A stretch of 38,292 nt of DNA. It comes from Candidatus Eiseniibacteriota bacterium (GTDB lineage: Bacteria; Eisenbacteria; RBG-16-71-46; CAIMUX01). A model generated the notes under the pieces. That model made no database searches. It had not been told where the DNA came from and worked only from the letters and a program-made list of their open reading frames with translations. Made by a program: the position numbers and the translations under genes. The stretch is taken from NCBI GenBank assembly GCA_903844735.1, contig CAIMUX010000052.1, positions 1-38,292 of the forward strand, in the 5' to 3' direction. How positions within the stretch are numbered: position 1 is the first letter of the stretch; every line of letters starts with the position of its first letter. Shown in pieces: positions 18,001 through 25,088 of the stretch.

Positions 18001-19006
18001 CATTGGTCACGATGTTGGCGTCCACGAACGGGTCTACCGCATTCGGAAAGAACACCCACACTCCGTAGCCGCCGGGCTGGGAGTTGCTGACCTCGTTCCC
18101 GTGGACGACATCCGCGATGCCGTCGCCATAGGAGTTGTTGTTGTCTGTGTGGACGCCGCTGCTCGAGGTTGTCACGATGTTATGCAGAAACTGTATGCCG
18201 CGAGAATGGTTCGCGGAGATGGCGTCGCTCGCATCGGAGACCGTGTTGCTCTCGATGATTCCCGACGAATGCCAGGCGAAAATCGCGATCGAAGATGGTC
18301 CGCCATCGACATTCTGCACGGTATTATCGTAAATGCGGAACGTCGAGTTGTCGTTGCGCGCGTAGATGCCTCGCAGGTAGATGTTCTTGACGTGGCAGTC
18401 GTGGACCACCAGGTTGGTCACCGTGGCGGTCGTAATGATGCCGCTCCGCGCATCGATATCCGCCCCGTGCCGCACGATGCCGCTGACCAGGGCTGGATTG
18501 TCCCCGTCGAGGGTGAACCCGCTGATCACGACGTCGCTCGCGGAGACGACGATGAGGTGAGAGGTGCCGGGGGGCATTGATCCTCCTCCATCGTCACCCG
18601 GTGCGGAGAGCGCCGGGCGGATGACGGTGGTCGCGAACCCGGCTCCTTCCAGGGCGAGCGCCCGGTCGATCGTGAGGTTTTCCACGTAGGACCCGGCGGC
18701 GACATGGACGGTCCCCATGGCGTCGACCGCGGTGATACCGGCTTGAACGGTGTCGAAGGCATCTACACCCCAAGTATGCCCGTCGTTCGATCCAGCGCTG
18801 GTGTAGTCGTCATCCACCCAGACATCTACGGCTCGGTACCCATCCTTCTCCGCCGGCAACGGCGCAGTGGATCCCGGCAGGGACGTAGTCGACGCCGCAC
18901 GGTCGGCATCCGCGTTCACGGAAGGGGGTGGGGCGATCGCGGCCAAGGAAAGGCTCGCGACACCGATCAGCGCCACCACGGTCAAGACAGAAGCAAGTAG
19001 CCTCAT
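15077..19006 (-). CDS. Secreted parallel beta-helix repeat protein with cohesin-like and FlgD-like C-terminal domains
   Basis: The start is the ATG at 19004-19006, because a perfect AAGGAGG lies 7 bases upstream and the product opens with a signal peptide (MRLLASVLTVVALIGVASLS, cut near residue 24); 1309 residues result. About residues 60-1060 are right-handed parallel beta-helix coils (NosD/PbH1 type) with many N-x-V/F and G-N-T/S turns, such as GNTVEGQN, DNEIRANG and DSNTFSGQ. The coil stretch begins with a DAFDTVQAGITAV motif typical of this class. About residues 1075-1215 look like a cohesin-type beta-sandwich (FSFEVVVDPTYADF, FTITFQS). The final 80 residues (RVVPNPLPGRGEVRF, LPAGVYLLRVQAG, RSVIVVR) are the FlgD-like/T9SS-type sorting domain. 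Ligand unknown; polysaccharide binding or cleavage is common for beta-helices but no catalytic site is recognised. Confidence 0.88.
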   Translation of the reverse strand: MRLLASVLTVVALIGVASLSLAAIAPPPSVNADADRAASTTSLPGSTAPLPAEKDGYRAVDVWVDDDYTSAGSNDGHTWGVDAFDTVQAGITAVDAMGTVHVAAGSYVENLTIDRALALEGAGFATTVIRPALSAPGDDGGGSMPPGTSHLIVVSASDVVISGFTLDGDNPALVSGIVRHGADIDARSGIITTATVTNLVVHDCHVKNIYLRGIYARNDNSTFRIYDNTVQNVDGGPSSIAIFAWHSSGIIESNTVSDASDAISANHSRGIQFLHNIVTTSSSGVHTDNNNSYGDGIADVVHGNEVSNSQPGGYGVWVFFPNAVDPFVDANIVTNVDVGLFAWGGAGGTGQFTGNTVEGQNRAGSIGIYVTPGPDYWASWQANVAAAFSGNSVSNTAYGFYLETDEAAPFFSNTTSVSSHTAAGHTFDVGVWGLGTFAVTGLSGNSVDVGCPGKIQLGIDLANAGGSVNLNTGIYTENAVINKPLSLLSAGGRTGTTIEGLMAGTELGTIQVNPGVNDVVVGDTGRGLTIIGIDGPPGLEKAAVYFQGAHANVVVRDNEIRANGDEGLLTEYNAAISTFTIDSNTFSGQTFLGTTPGGLGFADQFTVPNVPRQLVVMGGGASSTNGTNVAFTNNLVTGTAGGLNSDGLEQGNNLVTIDTDNSAFTGNTFSGITSRYAVSLRCRRPGAAISGNTFSTTGLASLCGHVLLMNNAITDAVVAANTFDRACYIESPVGGTIGFHIGGAVAVAPAASVLKVLPGTYTENAQISVARDLSIVGTGPAQAILKTTKNTTQGGNVPSEAWIYNADGINLTLRNLTLDGTGALVHHAVQSRGSLTVEDCAIRNIRYSQYYGRGIVLYAGAVNTIRRTTFDNIERIGIHVRGAVDTPLPVATMEEVTYVGKGPGDWLDYGVEFGGGGTGSVTSALISNCLGVALVDSSTSAGILATDYFGLGTQATATGSVFDNCSSGISVGYVATDLTSVMATGNSFATCATGITARHTTEMLVNAHNNWWGHATGPLDASDDTATGGLYNPGGLGVPVTNGVDYDPWILGNLVCNPDPQMITVEDGPEGGPYQDIVTVKYLGGLSGPLYGFSFEVVVDPTYADFVTVTRPAAGPFASAALFQVVIPGSGTRVVDAALGGAAPGALLPCDLFTITFQSVANTPPAGTPITVGILTLQDGNNTALTGAMADPGLLFVDTPAASAVPGGPEMSEIGTPTSLRDLRVVPNPLPGRGEVRFALPAPSPVTMELFDTGGRLAWRSFTQSMPAGMHALGLEAHDVGGVQLPAGVYLLRVQAGAERVVRSVIVVR

Positions 19007-19188
19007 GGGGAACCTCCTTCGCCGCAGATCATTACAGCCTCCGGCCCATTGCCACGCCCGCACGGGCAGGAAGCCGGCACGCCCTGGCCATGGAAGGTGC
19101 CGCTCGGGTGGGCAGGCTGTCGGCAATCCAAGCTCAGACGGCCGAGATGGCCAAGCCTCCAAACTCTTGGCGGAACAACTCGCCCCGG

Positions 19189-19218
19189 AGTATACATCGG
19201 ATGGGGATGTCGTGTCAA
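19189..19218 (-). promoter_or_regulatory. Strong sigma70-type promoter of the beta-helix gene
   Basis: On the minus strand TTGACA (19213-19218) is followed after 18 bases by TATACT (19189-19194), a near-consensus pair. Transcription would start near 19182 and leave a leader of about 175 bases before the ATG at 19006. It is the best promoter match in the window. Confidence 0.7.
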
Positions 19219-19242
19219 TTCAGCCGATTGGCCTCCGTCTCC

Positions 19243-19574
19243 TCAATAGGCGAAGTCATCCGCTCTCGTTGGCTTATCCCGGACCCGCCAGCCGGGTACG
19301 GGAACTCGGAGCCGGTGCGGAGGCTCGCTGCGCGATTCTCGAGGAGGAGCAGTGATAGCGCCGGCCTTCTGAAGCTCGCTCAGGCAGCGATCTCTCCAAA
19401 GCTCGAACTCCGGCACATCGTTGACAAAGAGATCGAGATCTTCCGAATACCGATGCTGGTAGTAGCCGCGGCCCAACGCCGTGCCGCCAGTCAGATAGAA
19501 CTCGTGCCGGACATTCCTGAGCTGGAGATCGCCCAGTCTTGCGGGGAGTAGAGTCGGCCCCAGTCCTTAGACAT
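19243..19574 (-). pseudogene. AbiEii-type nucleotidyltransferase toxin, frameshifted and 3'-truncated
   Basis: The minus strand encodes HEFYLTGGTALGRGYYQHRY then SEDLDLFVND, the GG-x-[AS]-L / S-x-DLD nucleotidyltransferase signature of the AbiEii/AbiGii toxin family. A plausible ATG at 19572-19574 reads MSKDWGRLY in another frame, so a one-base loss near 19535-19545 breaks the N-terminus. After about 100 residues the frame stops at 19243 with no trace of the remaining 100-200 residues of a normal AbiEii protein, and the promoter of the beta-helix gene follows at once. AbiEii toxins transfer nucleotides to tRNA or other targets; this copy cannot be complete. Confidence 0.75.
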
Positions 19575-19605
19575 GGGAGGCCGCCGCCTGCCGCTTCCAC
19601 TGATA

Positions 19606-19848
19606 CTAGAAGTCCATTCCTTGGTGCCTTGTTCGCGAGCGCATCCGGGGGGCCAGGGCCGGCCACGCCTCCAGAAAGTAGCCGAGGGGAAGCAAGCGAC
19701 GGATCTCAGAGTAGGGGGCATACTCGATCAGGCGAAGCAAGGCCCACCGGCGATCGTGCGGGAGTGAGCCGGAAGTCCAAGCGAGAAGCGCCTCGAAGGA
19801 AGCGGAGTCCAGATCCACACCCCAGAGCCAAGGGTACCGATCGAGCAT
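19606..19848 (-). CDS. Small AbiEii-partner protein, probable antitoxin
   Basis: This encodes 80 residues from the ATG at 19846-19848; a TTG at 19884 behind a GGGAGAT is an alternative start. It has the look of the small W-rich proteins that precede AbiEii toxins: DRYPWLWGVDLDSASFEALL near the start, then a helical LLRLIEYAPYSEIRRLL and YFLEAWPALAPR. Its stop lies 31 bases before the toxin start, the usual layout of such pairs. Family membership is from context and pattern, not a strong motif. Since the toxin is broken, it may itself be decaying. Confidence 0.55.
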   Translation of the reverse strand: MLDRYPWLWGVDLDSASFEALLAWTSGSLPHDRRWALLRLIEYAPYSEIRRLLPLGYFLEAWPALAPRMRSRTRHQGMDF

Positions 19849-19887
19849 GCCGTTCAGGGTAGCAGGGGAATCCGCGTGGCCCAACGC

Positions 19888-20045
19888 CTATCTCCCGGAC
19901 GAGATCAGGCGTACCCACCACGCCAGCTCTCGTAGAACCGCTCCATTAACATCGAGGTCGAACGGTCCTCCAATATGGACGATGTCATTCCCCCTATCAT
20001 GAAACAGCGCCGTTTCATGGCTCGCGGAGCCGACGCTTGCGGCGG
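19888..20045 (-). other. Short unrecognised open frame
   Basis: The minus strand from about 20045 to the TAG at 19888-19890 encodes a protein-like segment (ETALFHDRGNDIVHIGGPFD, then AVLRELAWWVRLIS) without a clear start or ribosome binding site. It lies between the AAA-like gene and the toxin-antitoxin remnant. It may be a small gene or a relic; I do not recognise it. Confidence 0.2.
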
Positions 20046-20054
20046 CATGCGCAA

Positions 20055-21299
20055 CTACTCCCGAATCCGCAACGCCCCCTTGTCCATCTCCACGAGGATC
20101 CGCCCGGCTGCCACGTGGGAGAGGAGATAGACCGCCAGCGGGTTGAACAGCCGGTCCTCCAGACTACGATGGAGAATTGCCACCCCGTCGCGCTGGATTT
20201 CCTCCTCGGGAAGGCAGGCCGCGTAGACCTCGTCAGAAACCTCGATCCGGCGCCGTCGTCGGCGGAGACGGTTCAGGATCGCCTCGACCTTGTAGCGGGC
20301 AATTCGCCGGACATCGTCGGGCGTCAGGGGCGGCACTTCGATGATCTCATTGAAGGCGTCAAGCAGATCGGCCGCGATACCGCGCTCCAGACGCTTGCGC
20401 AGCAACTCCGCATCCGGGCTGCCGCCCCGAGTGAAACCGATCTCCGCCGCCGGGGCATCCTCGCGGCGCGGGCGCGTGGTCACAAAGAGCACCGTTCGGG
20501 AGAAGTCGACCGACCCAGCCATGTCATCGAGGCGACCCCGTTCCATAACCTGTTGCAGGATCGGCTGGAAGGCTTCATGGGCGCGCTCCACGCCGCGCAG
20601 AAGGATCACCGCCTCGGGATTTCGTCGCACCGGCGAGGTGAGCAAGCCCTCCATCGCCTGGTTCGTGGCACCGGGAACCAGGGTGACGCCGAGCTTGGCC
20701 AGATCGCCTTCCTCGGCGATCTCGGCCAGATCGATGGAGATCACGCCTTCCTCTGTGTCGTAGAGCGCCTCGGCCAGGGCGAATCCCAACTCGTTCTTGC
20801 CCACCCCGCTGGGGCCGACGAGCAGGAACGAGCCGCGCGGCCGATCGGGGCGGAAATCGAGGGATGCCATGCGGACGCGTACAACGCGGGCGATGCGTTG
20901 GACCGCTTCGTCCTTTCCGACGACGCGGCGCCGCATCGTCTCTTCAAGCTTGAGCAGACGGTCGGCCCTTTTGGCGCTGAGACGGGGAGCGTTCCCGCGC
21001 TGGGTCCGGGCGGCAGTCCGGGGCGCGGGCGATGTCTTGGGAGACGTCTTGGGCGATGCGTTGCTCGAAGCCTTGCTCGATGTCTTGCGCCGAGTCGCGC
21101 AACCGCGCGTCGACGGTCTGGCGGCGGTCCGTGCCGGTGCGGATTTGGCGGGCGTTCGCGCTGGTGCGGTTCGTGTGCGTAAGATCTTCGTAGGGGCCTT
21201 CGGGACACCTTTCTTCGTGGCCTTCCGGGCCGCCTTCGCCGCAGGCCGGCTGGGCGAGGCTGGGTCGCGATCGGATCGCCGGGCCGTCTTCTTCGCCAT
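20055..21299 (-). CDS. ClpB-D2-like pseudo-AAA+ protein with histone-H1-like N-terminal tail
   Basis: The protein has 414 residues; the ATG at 21297-21299 follows GGAGGAG. Residues 1-105 are Lys/Arg/Ala/Pro/Ser-rich (KAARKATKK, TPAKSAPARTAA, ASPKTSPKTS), like bacterial histone-H1-type tails. Residues 110-414 align throughout with the second AAA+ module of ClpB/ClpA: VVGKDEAVQRIARVV, GPSGVGKN at 162-169, ISIDLAEIAEE, VILLRGVERAH, GRLDD, VDFSRTVLFVTT, and a C-terminal LEDRLFNPLA. Most catalytic positions differ: Walker A Thr/Ser is Asn169, the Walker B Asp-Glu is Arg235-Gly236, sensor-1 Asn is absent, the pore-loop GYVG is gone, the arginine finger (NRID) reads AFNEI, and the sensor-2 GAR is lost. 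The open frame and preserved fold argue for a retained non-ATPase role, perhaps DNA- or partner-binding scaffold. The gene stands alone, divergent from the methyltransferase operon. Confidence 0.85.
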   Translation of the reverse strand: MAKKTARRSDRDPASPSRPAAKAARKATKKGVPKAPTKILRTRTAPARTPAKSAPARTAARPSTRGCATRRKTSSKASSNASPKTSPKTSPAPRTAARTQRGNAPRLSAKRADRLLKLEETMRRRVVGKDEAVQRIARVVRVRMASLDFRPDRPRGSFLLVGPSGVGKNELGFALAEALYDTEEGVISIDLAEIAEEGDLAKLGVTLVPGATNQAMEGLLTSPVRRNPEAVILLRGVERAHEAFQPILQQVMERGRLDDMAGSVDFSRTVLFVTTRPRREDAPAAEIGFTRGGSPDAELLRKRLERGIAADLLDAFNEIIEVPPLTPDDVRRIARYKVEAILNRLRRRRRRIEVSDEVYAACLPEEEIQRDGVAILHRSLEDRLFNPLAVYLLSHVAAGRILVEMDKGALRIRE

Positions 21300-21425
21300 C
21301 GGAATCTCCTCCAGCGGGACGTCCGGGGCAAGTCCGGATGCTCCAGTCTGGTCGTCGGACCCTACTCCCAGCGGCATCTCCCCGGCAAGCACACGCCGTG
21401 GTATTCCACGGGGTCGTCCCCCCGG

Positions 21426-21454
21426 TTGACGCCTGCCGGTCGCGCCGATAATCT
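21426..21454 (+). promoter_or_regulatory. Promoter of the methyltransferase-pfk operon
   Basis: TTGACG (21426-21431), a 17-base gap and TAATCT (21449-21454, overlapping GATAAT) form a good sigma70-type promoter. The start would lie near 21461, about 40 bases before the ATG at 21501. Confidence 0.55.
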
Positions 21455-21500
21455 CATCTTGCCCACCCACACCCGAGGGCGTAGGAAAGACGGGACCCGC

Positions 21501-22514
21501 ATGGATGATCGACCACCCCGACCCGGCCAGACCCTGGCCGCCACGTGCCCGCTCTGCGGGAATACATCGGCGCGTGTCTTGCCGTTCAGCTACGAGTTTC
21601 GAGGTCGCCCGCTTCGGGGGGTGGGCTGCCCGAAGTGCGATCTGGCCCGGCTCTTCCCGATGCCCTCGGATGAGGAGATCGCTTCGCTCTACTCTGAGGA
21701 GTACTTCACAGCGTGCAGCGACGCGGTGGATGCCCACGGAAAGCGCGCCTACAAGGATTTGGCCGCAGACGGGGCAGCGGATCGACGGCGGAAGGCGGTT
21801 CGGCTTGACCGGCTCCTCCGCGGGCCTTCCGGCCGCCGGGGGCGATTTTGCGAAGTCGGTTGCGGCCCGGGTTTTTTCTTGGCGGAGATGCGGTCGCTCG
21901 GGTGGGAGGTTCGGGGCCTCGATATATCCGGGTTCGCCGCACGGCACGCCCGTGAAGTCCTGAGCCTGGAGGTCACCGAAGGGCCTCTGGTACCCGGGAC
22001 ATTGCCCCGCGAAGCGTTCGACGCGTTGCTCCTCGGGGACGTGCTGGAGCACCTGCCACGGCCACGGGAGGCGCTCACGGCGGTCTGGTGCTCGTTGGTT
22101 CCGGGCGGCGTGGTGGCCGTCGCGGTGCCCTCCACCCTGAACCTCCTCTCGACCCGGCTCGGGATGGCGGTGTACCGGCGCCGCGGCCGGAGCAAGACCT
22201 TGCGCCTGCCGCCGTATCATCTTTTCGAGTACACCCCGCGGTCGCTGCGGGCGATGCTGGAGACCAGTGGCTTCCAGGTGGACCGGCTGCGACAGTCCGC
22301 AGTTCCGCTCGGAAAGATGGGGTTACGGGGTTTGTCGGTCGAAAATGTCGGGAAGGCGGTCCTCCAGCTACTGGCGCACGCGGGCGCCTTTGCCTGCAAC
22401 CGGGGTGGCGACCGCTTACTTGCTGTGGGGGTCCGTCCCGGGGAAGGGGCGGGAGTACGCGCGAGGCGGGATGATGGCCCGAAGGGACAATGCGGGCGGG
22501 AGGTAACGGAGTGA
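21501..22514 (+). CDS. Class I SAM-dependent methyltransferase with N-terminal zinc ribbon
   Basis: The protein has 337 residues from the ATG at 21501. It opens with a zinc-ribbon (CPLCG at 16-20, CPKCDLARLFPMP at 43-55), then the YSEEYF segment common to these proteins. The SAM-binding motif I is CEVGCGPGFF (117-126), the acidic end of beta-2 is GLDIS (139-143), and motif IV is GDVLEHLPRP (179-188). It belongs to the Methyltransf_11/23 type, whose members methylate sugars, lipids or small molecules; the zinc ribbon plus HLFEYTPRSLRAML is frequent in cell-surface polysaccharide methyltransferases, so a glycan substrate is a reasonable guess. The stop overlaps the GTG of pfkA in a GTGA, showing translational coupling. 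Confidence 0.85.
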   Translation: MDDRPPRPGQTLAATCPLCGNTSARVLPFSYEFRGRPLRGVGCPKCDLARLFPMPSDEEIASLYSEEYFTACSDAVDAHGKRAYKDLAADGAADRRRKAVRLDRLLRGPSGRRGRFCEVGCGPGFFLAEMRSLGWEVRGLDISGFAARHAREVLSLEVTEGPLVPGTLPREAFDALLLGDVLEHLPRPREALTAVWCSLVPGGVVAVAVPSTLNLLSTRLGMAVYRRRGRSKTLRLPPYHLFEYTPRSLRAMLETSGFQVDRLRQSAVPLGKMGLRGLSVENVGKAVLQLLAHAGAFACNRGGDRLLAVGVRPGEGAGVRARRDDGPKGQCGREVTE

Positions 22515-23608
22515 AGGATTCGAAGATTCGCCGGATCGGGATCTTGACCGGCGGGGGCGATTGCCCGGGATTGAACGGCGTCCTTCGCGCCGTGGTGAAG
22601 ACCTGCCGGTTCGAGTACGGCATCGACGTGGTGGGCATCCAGGACGGCTATGGCGGTCTTATCAACGATCGCATGCGCACGCTCACGAGTGACGATGTCA
22701 GCGGGATTCTCGCCCGCGGCGGCACGATCCTCGGATCCTCCAACAAGGACAACCCGTTTCGCGTACCGGTGTCGGAGGGCGGGGAGACGACGTTCCGGGA
22801 CCTCTCCGACCAGGCGATCAAGAACGCTCAGCGGCATGGTCTGGAACTCCTCGTCGTGGTCGGCGGCGACGGGAGCCTCAACATTGCCTATGAACTTTCG
22901 AAGAAGGGGCTGCCGGTAGTCGGCGTGCCCAAGACCATCGACAATGACCTTGACGCCACCGACGTGACGTTCGGCTTTGACTCCGCTCTCTCTACCGCCA
23001 CCGACGCGGCGGACAAGCTCCACACCACGGCAGACAGTCACCACCGGCTCATGGTCCTCGAGTTGATGGGTCGCTATGCCGGCTGGATCGCCCTTGAGGC
23101 GGGTATGGCCGGTGGGGGCGATGTCATTCTCATTCCGGAGATCCCCTTTGACATCGAGAAGGTGGCTCAAGCCGTCCGAGAGCGCGGCTACCGCGGGCGC
23201 AACTTCGCCGTGGTCGTCGTCGCGGAGGGGGCGGCACCCAAGGGTGGAGAGATGATGGTGGACCGGCGGATCGCGGATTCCACCGACGCGGTTCGCCTCG
23301 GTGGGATCGGTCGCTGGGTCGCGGAGGAACTGGAGCGTCGGCTGGAGTGGGAAGCCCGCACCACGGTGCTCGGACACCTGCAGCGCGGCGGTTCTCCCAC
23401 GGCTTTCGATCGGCTTCTCGCCACCCGTTTCGGCGTGGAGGCTGTGCGGCTGGTAGCGACGGGACAGCACGGTCGGATGGTCAGCATTCACGGCACGACC
23501 ATCGACTCGGTGACGCTGGAGGAGGCGGTGGTTCGCCTGCGGCGGGTTGACCCCGAATCGCAGATCGTGCAGGCGGCGAGGGCCGTGGGGACATCCTTTG
23601 GGGACTGA
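22511..23608 (+). CDS. pfkA: 6-phosphofructokinase (ATP/PPi type uncertain)
   Basis: The protein has 365 residues from the GTG at 22511, chosen because GGGAGG lies 8 bases upstream and it overlaps the previous stop by four bases; an ATG at 22490 is less likely. It makes fructose-1,6-bisphosphate in glycolysis. Motifs are LTGGGDCPG (12-20), VVGGDGS (116-122), PKTIDNDLD (140-148, with the catalytic Asp), ELMGRYAGWIAL, and GHLQRGGSPTAFDR. The second Gly of GGDGS is typical of ATP-dependent enzymes, whereas Lys in PKTIDND is typical of pyrophosphate-dependent ones; actinobacterial ATP-enzymes share this mixture. ATP is the likelier donor. The 3' end is embedded in a 39-bp direct repeat. Confidence 0.95.
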   Translation: MKDSKIRRIGILTGGGDCPGLNGVLRAVVKTCRFEYGIDVVGIQDGYGGLINDRMRTLTSDDVSGILARGGTILGSSNKDNPFRVPVSEGGETTFRDLSDQAIKNAQRHGLELLVVVGGDGSLNIAYELSKKGLPVVGVPKTIDNDLDATDVTFGFDSALSTATDAADKLHTTADSHHRLMVLELMGRYAGWIALEAGMAGGGDVILIPEIPFDIEKVAQAVRERGYRGRNFAVVVVAEGAAPKGGEMMVDRRIADSTDAVRLGGIGRWVAEELERRLEWEARTTVLGHLQRGGSPTAFDRLLATRFGVEAVRLVATGQHGRMVSIHGTTIDSVTLEEAVVRLRRVDPESQIVQAARAVGTSFGD

Positions 23609-24938
23609 GCCTCGGCCTCGTCCGTGGGGACACCCTCGGGGGACGGAGCGCCGGCATATTCCGTGGGGGGCGTCCCGAACGGTTCTGGCGTTCCTCGCGG
23701 CGTCGGTACTGGGCGCGACCGGGGTCCCCGCGGCGTGGGCCGGTGGTTTGGATCTGACGGATGTGTCTCCCGAACTGCCGTTGGAGAGGCCCCGCTTCCA
23801 GGCCGACGGCGGCAGTCGTCTCGGCCCCACCGGTCCCGAGGTGCTTCTGGCTTTCGAAGCGCCATATGCGGAGCTCTTTTTTCGACCCTCCGGTTCGCGG
23901 TTCCGCAGCCGCTTCGATCTGATCTTGATCCTCCTCGATGGGAAGCGACAGGTGGGGGGAGATCTCTTCAGCGAGACGATCGATGTGCTCGACCGTCGCG
24001 ATACACGCGACCCGGCCGCTCGGGTGCGACGCGTGCTGCCGGTGCGCGCCAAGCCGGGAAACTATGCCGCGGAGGTGATCCTGCGGGAGACCGCGGCCGG
24101 GCGGCAGGCGCGTGTGGCGTGGAAGATCGAGGTCCCGGACTACGCGTCGCTGCCGCTTAGTATCTCGTCGCTGTGGGTCTCCGACCCGACGGCCGCGAAC
24201 GCGGACAGCGCCCTGCTGCCACCTGCCGGCTGGGTGCTGCGCCATCGCTTCGGTGAGCCGCTGGGTCCGTTGGTGGTCTCGGGAGAGGTGTATCGGCACG
24301 ATGGCGGGAGCGATGCCGTCCGCCTTGTCTGGCGGATCCTTGGCTCGCGGGGAGATGAGGTTCAGAGCGGGGAGATGGTCCTGCCCATGGGCGAGCGGGT
24401 GCCGTTCCACCTGCACCCGGAGTTCGCCGCGCTGTGGCTCGGGGACTACACCCTGGAAGTACGCGCGGAGGTCTCAGGCCACGACGCGCGCCGGCGTTTC
24501 TCCTTCCAGATGGATGCCACCGCCGGGGCGTTCGAAGCCGACAGTCAACAGAGTCTGGAGCTGATCGAGCTCATCGCGAAGCCGGAGGAGATGCGCGAGC
24601 TGCGGAATGCCTCTCCCGTCCTGCGGAAAGAGGCCTGGAATCGTTTCTGGAAGCGCCGTGATCCCACGCCCGACACGTCGGAGAATGAATTTCGCGACGA
24701 GTTCTTCGCGCGGGTGCGGCACGCCGATGAGCAGTTCTCCGTGTTGGGTCCCGGTTGGCGGTCAGATCGCGGCCGCGTCTACATCCAATTCGGCCCACCC
24801 GACCAGGTGGAGAATAGATCGATGAACCTGGACATGCCTGCGTACGAGGTCTGGACGTACCTCCGCGAGGGGCGTCGGTTTGTGTTCGTCGACTATGAAG
24901 GCTTCGGCCGTTACGAACTGTACCGACCCGGACAGTAA
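23547..24938 (+). CDS. GWxTD-domain secreted protein
   Basis: Up to 463 residues. Residues 400-463 form the GWxTD domain: PGWRSDRGRVYIQFGPPDQV (Thr replaced by Ser), YEVWTYL, FVFVDYEGFGRYEL. A signal-type helix at about 44-65 (TVLAFLAASVLGATGVPAAWA) points to export. The middle is beta-rich, with GNYAAEVILRE and LGDYTLEVRAEV, followed by a helical stretch (QSLELIELIAKPEEMRELRN). The function of GWxTD proteins is unknown; they are common in Eisenbacteria-, Latescibacteria- and Acidobacteria-like genomes. The start is uncertain: the TTG at 23547 overlaps pfkA by 62 bases and no ATG or GTG precedes the signal sequence, and the region consists of the 39-bp repeats. The true start may be a rare codon just before the hydrophobic segment. 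Confidence 0.82.
   Translation: MTPNRRSCRRRGPWGHPLGTEPRPRPWGHPRGTERRHIPWGASRTVLAFLAASVLGATGVPAAWAGGLDLTDVSPELPLERPRFQADGGSRLGPTGPEVLLAFEAPYAELFFRPSGSRFRSRFDLILILLDGKRQVGGDLFSETIDVLDRRDTRDPAARVRRVLPVRAKPGNYAAEVILRETAAGRQARVAWKIEVPDYASLPLSISSLWVSDPTAANADSALLPPAGWVLRHRFGEPLGPLVVSGEVYRHDGGSDAVRLVWRILGSRGDEVQSGEMVLPMGERVPFHLHPEFAALWLGDYTLEVRAEVSGHDARRRFSFQMDATAGAFEADSQQSLELIELIAKPEEMRELRNASPVLRKEAWNRFWKRRDPTPDTSENEFRDEFFARVRHADEQFSVLGPGWRSDRGRVYIQFGPPDQVENRSMNLDMPAYEVWTYLREGRRFVFVDYEGFGRYELYRPGQ
23583..23682 (+). repeat. 39-bp direct repeats across the pfkA/GWxTD junction
   Basis: CCGTGGGG occurs at 23583, 23622 and 23661, exactly 39 bases apart, with the following bases largely conserved (GACAxCCTxxGGGGAC in the first two; the third is shorter). 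The first unit contains the pfkA stop. Read in the downstream frame, each unit gives 13 residues (PWGHPLGTEPRPR, PWGHPRGTERRHI), so the GWxTD leader frame is preserved through the array. Confidence 0.7.
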
Positions 24939-25088
24939 TGACTCAGGAGCCGGAATCCACCGGTAGTCAGAATTCAGTGGCCGAAATCCAGCAATCGGGA
25001 TGAGGAGACCGGCGACGAAAGATGACTCGGTGGTTCGGCGGGCCGTCTTGGATTCTGTCTCCTGTCTACTAGCTCCACGCGGTCCGGT

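Noticed and set aside
16892-18580. 562-codon plus-strand frame
   Set aside because: It is entirely antisense to the beta-helix gene and has charged, low-hydrophobicity composition without family motifs.
21299-22220. Extension of the ClpB-like frame upstream to 22220
   Set aside because: The extra 300 residues are antisense to the methyltransferase, and a strong GGAGGAG with ATG sits at 21299.
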